NCBI GenBank assembly: GCA_023419995.1 | Contig: JAEZXF010000094.1 | Location: 1-5,279, forward strand | DNA from: Pseudomonadota bacterium | Lineage (GTDB): Bacteria > Pseudomonadota > Alphaproteobacteria > Rhizobiales > Rhizobiaceae | Length of the DNA stretch: 5,279 nt | Direction: 5' to 3' | Shown: piece by piece, positions 1 through 5,279 of the stretch | Numbering within the stretch: position 1 is the stretch's first letter | Layout: every line of letters starts with the position of its first letter | Translations under genes and position numbers: made by a program | Notes under the pieces: generated by a model | The model's database searches: none | Told to the model about the DNA's origin: nothing | The model's input: only the letters and a program-made list of their open reading frames with translations

Positions 1-557
1 AGCGCCGAAAGAGGCGTGTTCTCCGACGGCTTGAACACCATGGCGTTGCCCATGGCGAGCGCGGGAGCCGATTTCCAGCCCGCGCCCTGGATGGGGTAGT
101 TCCAGGCGCCGATGCCGACGCAGACGCCGAGCGGCTCGCGGCGGGTGTAGCCGAAGGGGCCGCCGCCGAAGTCGACATAGTCGCCGTGGAAGCCCGCGAC
201 CACGCCGCCGAAGAACTCCAGCGCCTCGGCCGCGGAGGCGGGGTCGGCGACCGTCGTCTCCTGGAGCGGCTTGCCGGTGTCGAGCGTCTCCAGCCGTGCG
301 AGATCGTCGTTGCGGGCGCGCAGGATGTCGGCGGCGCGGCGCAGGATGCGGCCGCGGTCGGCCGGGCGAAGGCGCGCCCATTCGGCCTGGGCTGCGCGCG
401 CAGCTTCCACCGCCAGCTCGACGACGTTCGGCGTGGCCGCGTTGAGCCGGGCGATCACCTCGCCGGTGGCGGGATAGATCACCTCCAGCGGGGCGCCCTG
501 CTCGTCGTCCACGAAGCGACCGTTGATGTAGTGCGATGCCTTCGGCTGGGCTTTCAT
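1..557 (-). CDS. betB: Betaine aldehyde dehydrogenase, N-terminal part (runs off the window)
   Basis: NAD(P)-dependent aldehyde dehydrogenase that oxidises betaine aldehyde to glycine betaine in the cytoplasm, the second step of choline oxidation after BetA. The visible 185 residues start [15 protein letters not shown], followed by [12 protein letters not shown] (27-38), [13 protein letters not shown] (89-101), and the cofactor-binding segment with GAWNYP (N153 is the conserved oxyanion-hole Asn) and VFKPSENTP (K176 is the conserved NAD(P)-binding Lys). This follows rhizobial/Brucella BetB closely. The family is about 487 residues, so roughly 300 residues, including the catalytic Cys and Glu, lie beyond position 1. 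The start is fixed by the family N-terminus and by an AGGAAGG ribosome binding site (564-570) six bases upstream. It is the third gene of the minus-strand block, after betA and a small membrane protein. The helix after NYP reads [12 protein letters not shown], where I recall IQIAAWKSAPAL in relatives; this is a minor difference. Truncation is only by the window edge. Confidence 0.93.
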   Translation of the reverse strand, partial: MKAQPKASHYINGRFVDDEQGAPLEVIYPATGEVIARLNAATPNVVELAVEAARAAQAEWARLRPADRGRILRRAADILRARNDDLARLETLDTGKPLQETTVADPASAAEALEFFGGVVAGFHGDYVDFGGGPFGYTRREPLGVCVGIGAWNYPIQGAGWKSAPALAMGNAMVFKPSENTPLSA

Positions 558-597
558 GGTCGGCCTTCCTGCTGATCGGCGCTGCGGGCCGAAGGGG

Positions 598-744
598 TTA
601 GTTCTCCTGGATCGAGATGCCCGACTCGTTGAGCCTGATCTCGACGCCCGACGGCTTCGACTGTTCCTGCCAGATATAGACGCCGAGGCCGATCACCACG
701 GCGATCAGCACGCCGACGAGGATATAGAGCTGGTTCTGCTTCAT
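598..744 (-). CDS. 48-residue single-pass membrane microprotein between betA and betB
   Basis: Function unknown. The protein has a short polar N-terminus (MKQNQ), one hydrophobic segment at about residues 6-25 ([20 protein letters not shown]) and a polar tail of about 23 residues ([23 protein letters not shown]) rich in charged residues. The lone N-terminal Lys and the larger charged tail do not give a firm topology. There is no lipobox or signal-peptidase site. The start is supported by GGAGA (753-757) eight bases upstream; an ATG five bases earlier (749) is in another frame and stops after two codons. The gene lies 43 bases after the betA stop and 40 bases before betB, so it is most likely translated from the bet mRNA. 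The tail pattern (short strand, ESGISIQ end) reminds me of other small rhizobial membrane proteins, but I cannot name a family. Codon use, ribosome binding site and placement favour a real gene over chance. Confidence 0.68.
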   Translation of the reverse strand: MKQNQLYILVGVLIAVVIGLGVYIWQEQSKPSGVEIRLNESGISIQEN

Positions 745-752
745 TTCATGGG

Positions 753-781
753 TCTCCGAAGGGGGCTTCCGGTCCCTTCGG
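753..781 (-). promoter_or_regulatory. Intercistronic RNA hairpin overlapping the small-ORF ribosome binding site
   Basis: A perfect 8-bp inverted repeat (CCGAAGGG at 756-763, CCCTTCGG at 774-781, 10-base loop) fills most of the gap between the betA stop and the small ORF. Read on the minus-strand transcript, the distal arm ends in GG that belongs to the GGAGA ribosome binding site (753-757) of the small ORF, so the folded form would partly cover it. No T-tract follows, so this is not a standard Rho-independent terminator. It could be a translation-control or mRNA 3'-end-stabilising stem that lowers expression of the downstream genes relative to betA. The repeat is seen directly; the role is inferred. 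Confidence 0.45.
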
Positions 782-787
782 TCTATC

Positions 788-2440
788 TCAACGGTCGGAT
801 TCCCGCCAGCGCGGATTGATCCACGGTTCGAGGTTGGACGGGGCGAGCGGCTGGCGGCCGAGGATGTGGTCGGACGCCTTCTCGCCGACCATGATCGACG
901 GCGCGTTGAGGTTGCCGTTGGTGACGCGCGGGAAGATCGAGGAATCGGCGACCCGCAGCCCGTCGACGCCGATGACGCGGCATTCGGGATCGACCACCGC
1001 CAGCGGGTCGTCCGCCGCGCCCATGCGGCAGGTGCCGCAGGGGTGGTAGGCGCTCTCGGCGTGCGCGCGGATGAAGTCGTCGAGCTGGGCGTCGGTCTCG
1101 ACGGATGCGCCGGGCGAGATCTCGCGGCCGCGGTAGGGGTCGAAGGCCGGCTGGCCGAAGATCTCGCGCGTCAGCCTGATGCAGTGGCGGAAGTCGGCCC
1201 AGTCGTCGGGATGCGACATGTAGTTGAAGCGGATGACGGGCTTGTCCCACGGGTCGGCCGAGCGCAGCGTCACCGCGCCGCGCGACTTCGAGCGCATCGG
1301 ACCGACATGGGCCTGGAAGCCGTGCGCCTTCGCCGCCGCCTTGCCGTCGTAGCGGATGGCGACCGGGATGAAATGGTACTGGATGTCGGGGTAGTCGACG
1401 CCCGGCCGCGAGCGGACGAAGGCGGCGGCCTCGAAATGGTTGCTGGTGCCGAGGCCGGTCTTGAAGAACAGCCACTCGGCGCCGATCAGCGCCTTCGAGA
1501 ATAGGCCGAGCCGCGAGTAGAGCGTGATCGGCTGGAGCGATTCCTGCTGGATGTAGAGCTCCATGTGGTCCTGCAGGTTGCGCCCGACGCCCGGCCGGTC
1601 GGCGACGACGTCGATGCCGTGCGCCCGGATCTCGCCGGCCGGGCCGATGCCGGAAAGCAGCAGCAGCTTCGGCGAGTTGATCGAGGAGGCGGCGAGGATC
1701 ACCTCACGTCGCGCTTTAACGCGCTGAATCGATCCGCGAACTTCGATCTCCACGCCAGTGGCGCGTTGATTCTCGATGACGACGCGCCGGGCGAAGCCCC
1801 TGACGAGACTCACGTTCTTCCGCTTCAGCGCCGGTCGGAGATAGGCGTTGGCGACCGACCAGCGGCGGCCCTGATGGATGGTCTGCTCCATCGGGCCGAA
1901 GCCTTCCTGCTTCGAGCCGTTGTAATCCTCGGTCGTCTCGAAGCCCGCCTGCTTCCCGGCCTCGATGAAGGCGGCGTAGAGCGGGTTGGCGCGCGGGCCG
2001 CGCCGCACGTGCAGCGGGCCGTCCGTGCCCCGCCATCCCTCCTCGCCGCCATGGGCGTTCTCCATGCGCCTGAAGTAGGGCAGGACATGGGAATAGGACC
2101 AGCCGGCGGCGCCCTCTTCGGCCCAGTGGTCGAAGTCGCGGGCGTGGCCGCGCACATAGACCATGCCGTTGACGGAGGACGAGCCGCCGAGAACCTTGCC
2201 GCGCGGCGTCGCCAGCACGCGGCCGCCCAGATGCGGCTCCGGCTCGGTCGAGAAGCCCCAGTCGTAGCGGCGCATGTTCATGGGATAGGACAGCGCAGCC
2301 GGCATCTGGATGAACGGCCCGTAGTCGGTGCCGCCATATTCGATGACGGCGACGGTGTGCCTGCCGTCCTCCGACAGGCGCCAGGCCATCGCCGCACCCG
2401 CCGACCCGGAGCCGACGATGACGAAATCGGCCTCGATCAT
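788..2440 (-). CDS. betA: Choline dehydrogenase (GMC flavoprotein oxidoreductase)
   Basis: FAD-dependent enzyme that oxidises choline to betaine aldehyde, feeding electrons to the respiratory chain; it is usually membrane-associated. At 550 residues it has the normal length. Visible landmarks are the FAD dinucleotide motif GSGSAG (G10, G12, G15), the GMC signature around [21 protein letters not shown] (roughly 82-102), the middle stretch [19 protein letters not shown], the second GMC signature near [16 protein letters not shown], and the C-terminal catalytic pair H466 (in [10 protein letters not shown]) and N510 (in NGNLN), 44 residues apart as in choline oxidase. The C-terminus [13 protein letters not shown] is typical of rhizobial BetA. 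The frame stays open to 2596, but the extra 52 residues match nothing in the family. The start [15 protein letters not shown] at 2440, with GGAAAGG (2448-2454) seven bases upstream, fits. It is first in its block, with no betI or betC on the promoter side. One internal patch (1706-1771) has unusual codon use. Confidence 0.96.
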   Translation of the reverse strand: MIEADFVIVGSGSAGAAMAWRLSEDGRHTVAVIEYGGTDYGPFIQMPAALSYPMNMRRYDWGFSTEPEPHLGGRVLATPRGKVLGGSSSVNGMVYVRGHARDFDHWAEEGAAGWSYSHVLPYFRRMENAHGGEEGWRGTDGPLHVRRGPRANPLYAAFIEAGKQAGFETTEDYNGSKQEGFGPMEQTIHQGRRWSVANAYLRPALKRKNVSLVRGFARRVVIENQRATGVEIEVRGSIQRVKARREVILAASSINSPKLLLLSGIGPAGEIRAHGIDVVADRPGVGRNLQDHMELYIQQESLQPITLYSRLGLFSKALIGAEWLFFKTGLGTSNHFEAAAFVRSRPGVDYPDIQYHFIPVAIRYDGKAAAKAHGFQAHVGPMRSKSRGAVTLRSADPWDKPVIRFNYMSHPDDWADFRHCIRLTREIFGQPAFDPYRGREISPGASVETDAQLDDFIRAHAESAYHPCGTCRMGAADDPLAVVDPECRVIGVDGLRVADSSIFPRVTNGNLNAPSIMVGEKASDHILGRQPLAPSNLEPWINPRWRESDR

Positions 2441-2447
2441 CGCCCGG

Positions 2448-2454
2448 CCTTTCC
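2448..2454 (-). promoter_or_regulatory. Ribosome binding site of betA
   Basis: GGAAAGG on the minus strand, seven bases before the ATG at 2440. It supports this start over the ATGs at 2596 and 2584 in the same open frame, which would add a low-complexity extension without family similarity. Confidence 0.6.
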
Positions 2455-2522
2455 CGGTGCCGGACGTCGGGCGGATGCGCTGGGTGGGAGAAGGCCCGTC
2501 ATGGAACGTCTTGTCTTTGCCC

Positions 2523-2549
2523 CGGATACTCGATCCGCTGATATAGCGG
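2523..2549 (-). promoter_or_regulatory. Two overlapping inverted repeats upstream of betA, possible operator/promoter
   Basis: CGGAT-ACTCG-ATCCG (2523-2537) and CCGCT-GATAT-AGCGG (2535-2549) are both perfect 5-bp-arm repeats with 5-base spacers, sharing three bases. The second encloses TATATC on the minus strand, a possible -10 element about 95 bases before the betA start, but I see no matching -35. They could bind a regulator such as the TetR-family BetI, or be a chance product of base composition. The symmetry is seen; the role is a weak inference. Confidence 0.25.
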
Positions 2550-2634
2550 CCACGGTCGAGAGGTAGCGTTCCTGATACCGTCATGGGAAGGCGCAATCGG
2601 TCGCAGCGGCGGTGCGCGGCGGCGCGGAGGAGGC

Positions 2635-2674
2635 TTTACTGCGCTGCACAAAACGTTCATAGTTGAACAATAAA
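2635..2674 (+). promoter_or_regulatory. Candidate promoter with overlapping operator for the thiolase operon
   Basis: TTTACT (2635-2640) and CATAGT (2658-2663) sit 17 bases apart and each match four of six sigma-70 consensus positions. An alternative pair is TGCACA (2645-2650) with AATAAA (2669-2674), spaced 18 bases. In both readings the perfect inverted repeat GTTCA-TAGT-TGAAC (2655-2668) lies in the promoter core, the position of a repressor site. This is the most A/T-rich patch in the intergenic region. Transcription would start near 2670-2682, leaving a 50-60 base leader. No experiment supports this; it rests on pattern only. Confidence 0.35.
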
Positions 2675-2717
2675 TGCGCGCGCCGAAGCCCCTCGGCCGT
2701 GCTATGTATCGTCCATC

Positions 2718-2723
2718 AGGGAG
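2718..2723 (+). promoter_or_regulatory. Ribosome binding site of the thiolase
   Basis: AGGGAG, continuing into a GAGAGA purine run, lies eight bases before the ATG at 2732. It selects this start over the in-frame ATG at 2663, which falls inside the candidate promoter and would add 23 residues lacking thiolase similarity. Confidence 0.7.
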
Positions 2724-2731
2724 AGAGAACC

Positions 2732-3898
2732 ATGACCGCATGCATCGTGGGCTGGGCCCATACGCCGTTTGGAAAGCTGGCTGACGAGACGGTCGAGAGC
2801 CTCATCGTCAGGGTCGCGACCGAGGCGATGGAGCATGCGGGCATCGGCCCCGACGAGGTCGACGAGATCGTGCTCGGCCATTTCAACGCCGGCTTCTCGC
2901 CGCAGGATTTCACCGCCAGCCTCGTGCTGCAGGCCGACGACCGCCTGCGCTTCAAGCCGGCGACGCGGGTGGAGAACGCCTGCGCGACCGGCTCCGCCGC
3001 GGTCCACCAGGGCATCCGCGCCATCGACGCGCGCGCGGCGCGGGTGGTGCTGGTCGTCGGCGTCGAGCAGATGACGACGACGCCGGGGCCGGAGATCGGC
3101 AAGAATCTGCTCAAGGCCTCCTATCTGCCCGAGGACGGCGACACGCCGGCCGGCTTCGCCGGGGTGTTCGGCAAGATCGCCGCCGCCTATTTCCAGCGCC
3201 ACGGCGACCAGTCGGACGCCCTGGCCTACATCGCCGCCAAGAACCACAAGAACGGCGTCGACAACCCCTATGCGCAGATGCGCAAGGATTTCGGCTTCGA
3301 CTTCTGCCGCAACGAGAGCGAGAAGAACCCGTTCGTCGCCGGCCCGCTGAAGCGCACCGACTGCTCGCTGGTGTCGGACGGCGCGGCGGCGCTGGTGCTC
3401 GCCGACGCGACGACGGCGCTGGGCATGCGCCGCGCGGTCGCCTTCCGCGCCAACGAGCACGTGCAGGACTTCCTGCCGATGTCCAAGCGCGACATCCTCC
3501 TGTTCGACGGCTGCGAGCAGGCCTGGGCGCGCGCGCTGAAGAACGCCGGCATCGTGCTCGACGACCTGTCCTTCGTCGAGACGCATGACTGCTTCACCGT
3601 CGCCGAACTGATCGAGTACGAGGCCATGGGTCTGGCCAAGCGGGGCGAGGGCGCGAAGGTCGCGCTCGAGGGTCAGACGCAGAAGGGCGGCCGCCTGCCG
3701 GTCAACCCCTCCGGCGGGCTGAAGGCCAAGGGCCACCCGATCGGCGCCACCGGCGTGTCGATGCACGTGCTGTCCGCCATGCAGCTCACCGGCGAGGCCG
3801 GCGGCATCCAGGTCGAGGGCGCCCAGCTCGGCGGCATCTTCAACATGGGCGGCGCGGCCGTCGCCAACTACGTCTCGATCCTCGAAAGGATCAAATAG
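2732..3898 (+). CDS. SCP2-type thiolase (acetyl-CoA C-acyltransferase family)
   Basis: Thiolase-fold enzyme of 388 residues, probably cleaving a 3-ketoacyl-CoA with CoA (or the reverse condensation) in the cytoplasm. The nucleophilic Cys is C84 in ENACATGSAA. The HDCF motif at 285-288 (H285, C287) replaces the NEAF motif of classical thiolases and marks the SCP2/SCPx-like branch, where this Cys takes over the acid/base role of the usual C-terminal CxG. H335 lies in AKGHPIGATG, and the C-terminus carries NMGG (371-374) instead of CxGGG, as expected for that branch. All catalytic residues are present, unlike the Ltp2-type retro-aldolases of the same fold. Some SCP2-like thiolases need a DUF35/OB-fold partner; none is seen here. 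It starts the plus-strand block, six bases before the SDR. SCP2-like thiolases act on varied branched, aromatic or steroid acyl-CoAs, so the substrate cannot be read from sequence. Confidence 0.9.
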   Translation: MTACIVGWAHTPFGKLADETVESLIVRVATEAMEHAGIGPDEVDEIVLGHFNAGFSPQDFTASLVLQADDRLRFKPATRVENACATGSAAVHQGIRAIDARAARVVLVVGVEQMTTTPGPEIGKNLLKASYLPEDGDTPAGFAGVFGKIAAAYFQRHGDQSDALAYIAAKNHKNGVDNPYAQMRKDFGFDFCRNESEKNPFVAGPLKRTDCSLVSDGAAALVLADATTALGMRRAVAFRANEHVQDFLPMSKRDILLFDGCEQAWARALKNAGIVLDDLSFVETHDCFTVAELIEYEAMGLAKRGEGAKVALEGQTQKGGRLPVNPSGGLKAKGHPIGATGVSMHVLSAMQLTGEAGGIQVEGAQLGGIFNMGGAAVANYVSILERIK

Positions 3899-3904
3899 GA
3901 CAGC

Positions 3905-4651
3905 ATGAAGCCGTCTGCCATCGTCACCGGAGGCGCATCGGGCATCGGCCTTGCCGCTGCCGAATGGCTTCTCGACGATGGGTGGCCGGTGGCCGTCCTC
4001 GATGCCGACCGGCAGGCGCTGGCCGCCGCCGAGGACATGCTGGCCGGCGAGAACGCCGTCTTCCTCTTCGTCGACGTCACCGACGAGGAGGAGATGGCCG
4101 AGGCCTTCGATCAGGCGGTCGATGCGCTGGGGCCGGTCGGCGGGCTGGTCAACGCCGCCGGCGTCTCCTGCGACCTGCCGGCGATGGAGACCAGCGCCGA
4201 ACTTTTCCGCCAGGTGCTCGACGTCAACCTCATCTCCGCCTTCGTGGCCGCCAAGGCGGCGGTGGAGCGCATGGCCGACACGCTGTCCATCGTCAACGTC
4301 ACCTCCGTGTCCGGCCTGCGCGGCAGCCACGGCCGCGTCGCCCACGGCGCGTCGAAGGCGGCGGTCGGGATGATGTCGGAGGCGCTCGCCGTCGAGCTCG
4401 CCCGGCGCGAGGTGCGGGTCAACTGCGTCGCGCACGGGCCGCTCGACCTTCCGGCGACGACGCGCGCCGTCGAGGCGGCGCGGTCCCGCTGGCTGGAGCG
4501 CATCCCGCAGGGACGGCTGGGCGCGCCCGACGAGGTGGCCGCCGCGATCGCCTTCCTGCTTTCGCCGGCGGCGAGCTACATCACCGGCCAGACCATCGCC
4601 GTCGACGGTGGCTTCGTCGCCGCCGGCCTCCTGCGCCCCGACGAGGGATAG
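3905..4651 (+). CDS. Short-chain dehydrogenase/reductase with His replacing the catalytic Tyr
   Basis: Classical-length SDR (248 residues) with a Rossmann fold. The cofactor motif is TGGASGIG (T8-G15). D33 at the end of the second strand (AVLDADR) predicts NAD(H) rather than NADP(H). Also seen are D57-V58 contacting adenine, NAAG (83-86), N108 of the catalytic tetrad in DVNLIS, S134 in NVTSVSG, and the C-terminal YITGQTIAVDGG. The catalytic YxxxK motif reads HGASK: K151 is present but Tyr is His (H147, codon CAC at 4343-4345). The conserved PG after strand six reads AHGP, with His at 177 (4433-4435). S134 is exactly 13 residues before H147, as expected for Ser-Tyr spacing, so the alignment is secure. 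It starts six bases after the thiolase stop, with AGGA at 3897-3900, so translation is probably coupled. By context it would handle a 3-hydroxyacyl-CoA/3-ketoacyl-CoA or alcohol. With Tyr missing, activity may be altered or lost. Confidence 0.9.
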   Translation: MKPSAIVTGGASGIGLAAAEWLLDDGWPVAVLDADRQALAAAEDMLAGENAVFLFVDVTDEEEMAEAFDQAVDALGPVGGLVNAAGVSCDLPAMETSAELFRQVLDVNLISAFVAAKAAVERMADTLSIVNVTSVSGLRGSHGRVAHGASKAAVGMMSEALAVELARREVRVNCVAHGPLDLPATTRAVEAARSRWLERIPQGRLGAPDEVAAAIAFLLSPAASYITGQTIAVDGGFVAAGLLRPDEG

Positions 4652-4725
4652 GCGCCGGGCGATAGGCTTTGCATCCGCGGCCGCACGCGGCTATGGCGGT
4701 GCGACGCATCCAGCAGGTGACGGTC
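4652..4725 (+). other. Gap between SDR and asparaginase genes
   Basis: Seventy-four bases with no recognisable promoter and no T-tract terminator. A short stem (CCGCG at 4675-4679, CGCGG at 4686-4690) is too small and lacks a T-run. Read-through from the SDR into the asparaginase is therefore plausible. Confidence 0.45.
4715..4720 (+). promoter_or_regulatory. Ribosome binding site of the asparaginase
   Basis: AGGTGA five bases before the ATG at 4726. It favours this start over the in-frame ATG at 4693, which has no purine-rich sequence in front. It also puts the active-site residues one position away from the R. etli numbering. Confidence 0.6.
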
Positions 4726-5279
4726 ATGGACAATCCGGTTCTCGTTGAGGTTCTGCGCGGCAGGACCGTGGAAAGCCGCCATCGCGGCGCGGTCTCGGTG
4801 GTCGACGCGGACGGCGGCGTCGTGCTCGGGCTGGGCGACGTCGAGCGGCCGGTCTTCCCGCGCTCCGCCGTCAAGGCGATCCAGGCGCTGCCGCTGGTGG
4901 AATCGGGCGCCGCCGACGCCTACGGCTTCGGCACGCGCGAGTTGGCGCTGGCCTGCGCCTCGCATTCGGGCGAGCCGGAGCATGCCGCGCTCGCGGCCGC
5001 GATGCTGGAGCGCGCCGGGCTGGACGCGGGCGCGCTCGAATGCGGCGCGCACTGGCCGTCGCGGCAGGACGCGGCGCTGGAGCTCGCCGGCGCGGGCAGG
5101 AAGCCCTCCGCGCTTCACAACAACTGCTCCGGCAAGCATGCGGGATTTCTCTGCACCTGCCGGCATGCGGGCCTGGACCATCGCGGCTATGTCGCCATCG
5201 GGCACGACATCCAGCAGGGCGTGCGCGAGGCCATGGAGGCCGTGACGGGCGCGGTGCACGGCGTGGAGCTGTGCGGCAC
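4726..5279 (+). CDS. L-asparaginase II family protein (rhizobial class), N-terminal part (runs off the window)
   Basis: Amidohydrolase of the R. etli AnsA/ReAV type (class 3, serine beta-lactamase-like fold), expected to hydrolyse L-asparagine to aspartate and ammonia in the cytoplasm. The first 184 codons are visible, about half of the usual 330-370 residues. Key residues line up with those described for ReAV after subtracting one: S47 and K50 in PRSAVKAIQ (Ser48/Lys51), S79 in CASHSGEPEH (Ser80), and C134 and K137 in NNCSGKHAGF (Cys135/Lys138, part of the zinc site). C183, near the window edge, may correspond to the third zinc ligand (Cys189), but I cannot align it securely. The first nucleophile pair and two metal ligands are therefore intact; the second Lys (Lys263) is outside the window. 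It follows the SDR by 74 bases on the same strand. The usual partners for asparagine use (aspartase, permease) are not seen. The link with thiolase and SDR suggests either a read-through neighbour or an amide substrate other than asparagine. Confidence 0.9.
   Translation, partial: MDNPVLVEVLRGRTVESRHRGAVSVVDADGGVVLGLGDVERPVFPRSAVKAIQALPLVESGAADAYGFGTRELALACASHSGEPEHAALAAAMLERAGLDAGALECGAHWPSRQDAALELAGAGRKPSALHNNCSGKHAGFLCTCRHAGLDHRGYVAIGHDIQQGVREAMEAVTGAVHGVELCG

Larger units (their letters stand above)
2441..2731. other. Divergent intergenic region between betA and the thiolase operon
   Basis: These 291 bases must hold promoters for both blocks. The half nearest betA has two abutting 15-base inverted repeats (2523-2549). 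The half nearest the thiolase has an A/T-rich patch (about 2635-2675) that stands out from the GC-rich surroundings and holds a 14-base inverted repeat inside promoter-like hexamers. The stretch 2600-2633 is purely GC-rich with nothing I can interpret. No convincing small gene was seen; open frames entering the region are extensions of betA and the thiolase. Confidence 0.7.

Noticed and set aside
186..819. Plus-strand frames over betB and the small ORF
   Set aside because: They are shadows: the minus-strand product over 1-557 is clear BetB and the small ORF has its own start signal.
1565..2566. 333-codon open frame on the plus strand opposite betA
   Set aside because: It is antisense to well-recognised BetA, has no family pattern, and is explained by codon bias of the real gene.
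2441..2596. Upstream extension of betA by 52 residues
   Set aside because: BetA homologues begin at M-(I/Q)-(E/-)-A-D-F; the extension has no similarity, and a ribosome binding site precedes the ATG at 2440.
2732..3898. Possibility that the thiolase is an inactive or aldolase-type (Ltp2-like) homologue, because the C-terminal CxG motif is missing
   Set aside because: The HDCF motif supplies the second Cys in SCP2-type thiolases, and C84, H285, C287 and H335 are all present.
2702..4435. 577-codon open frame on the minus strand across the thiolase and the SDR
   Set aside because: It is antisense to two genes with clear catalytic motifs, its product is low-complexity (rich in G, A, R, D, H, V) with no domain, and such frames are common opposite GC3-biased genes.
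4675..4690. Possible terminator between the SDR and asparaginase (CCGCG/CGCGG stem)
   Set aside because: Only 5 bp, no T-run, and short GC stems are expected by chance in this composition.
1..5279. Mobile elements, CRISPR, tRNA/rRNA, phage genes
   Set aside because: No transposase-like frame, no spaced direct repeats, no tRNA-like cloverleaf and no rRNA sequence noticed on either strand.

Overview
The window looks like chromosome from a high-GC alphaproteobacterium, most likely of the order Hyphomicrobiales (Rhizobiales; Brucella/Mesorhizobium/Sinorhizobium relatives). The basis is nearly exclusive G/C at third codon positions, BetA and BetB sequences that resemble the Brucella/Sinorhizobium choline-oxidation enzymes as I remember them, and an asparaginase of the rhizobial (Rhizobium etli AnsA/ReAV-like) class. 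No database search was run.

Layout: two divergent gene blocks leave a 291-base intergenic region (2441-2731). The left block is on the minus strand and reads betA (choline dehydrogenase, complete, 2440-788), then a 48-residue single-pass membrane protein (744-598), then betB (betaine aldehyde dehydrogenase, 557 down to the window edge, C-terminal part missing). Together BetA and BetB convert choline to betaine aldehyde to glycine betaine, for osmoprotection and choline use. No betI (repressor) or betC (choline sulfatase) is visible on the promoter side of betA, although betI often leads this operon in related bacteria. A perfect 8-bp inverted repeat in the betA/small-ORF gap overlaps the ribosome binding site of the small ORF.

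The right block is on the plus strand and reads an SCP2-type thiolase (2732-3898), a short-chain dehydrogenase/reductase (SDR, 3905-4651), and the start of an asparaginase II family protein (4726 to the window edge). The first two are 6 bases apart and almost certainly cotranscribed. The asparaginase follows after 74 bases with no visible terminator. Thiolase plus SDR suggests reduction/oxidation and thiolytic cleavage of an acyl-CoA. The asparaginase-like amidohydrolase does not obviously fit a known pathway with them, so the substrate of this block is unknown.

Points most worth a second look: the SDR has His where the catalytic Tyr of YxxxK should be (H147) and a second His where the conserved Pro of the following PG motif should be (H177); the thiolase-SDR-asparaginase combination lies divergent to choline genes; an unexplained membrane microprotein sits between betA and betB; and a symmetrical element lies at the probable promoter of the thiolase operon. 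I see no mobile element, CRISPR array, tRNA or rRNA.
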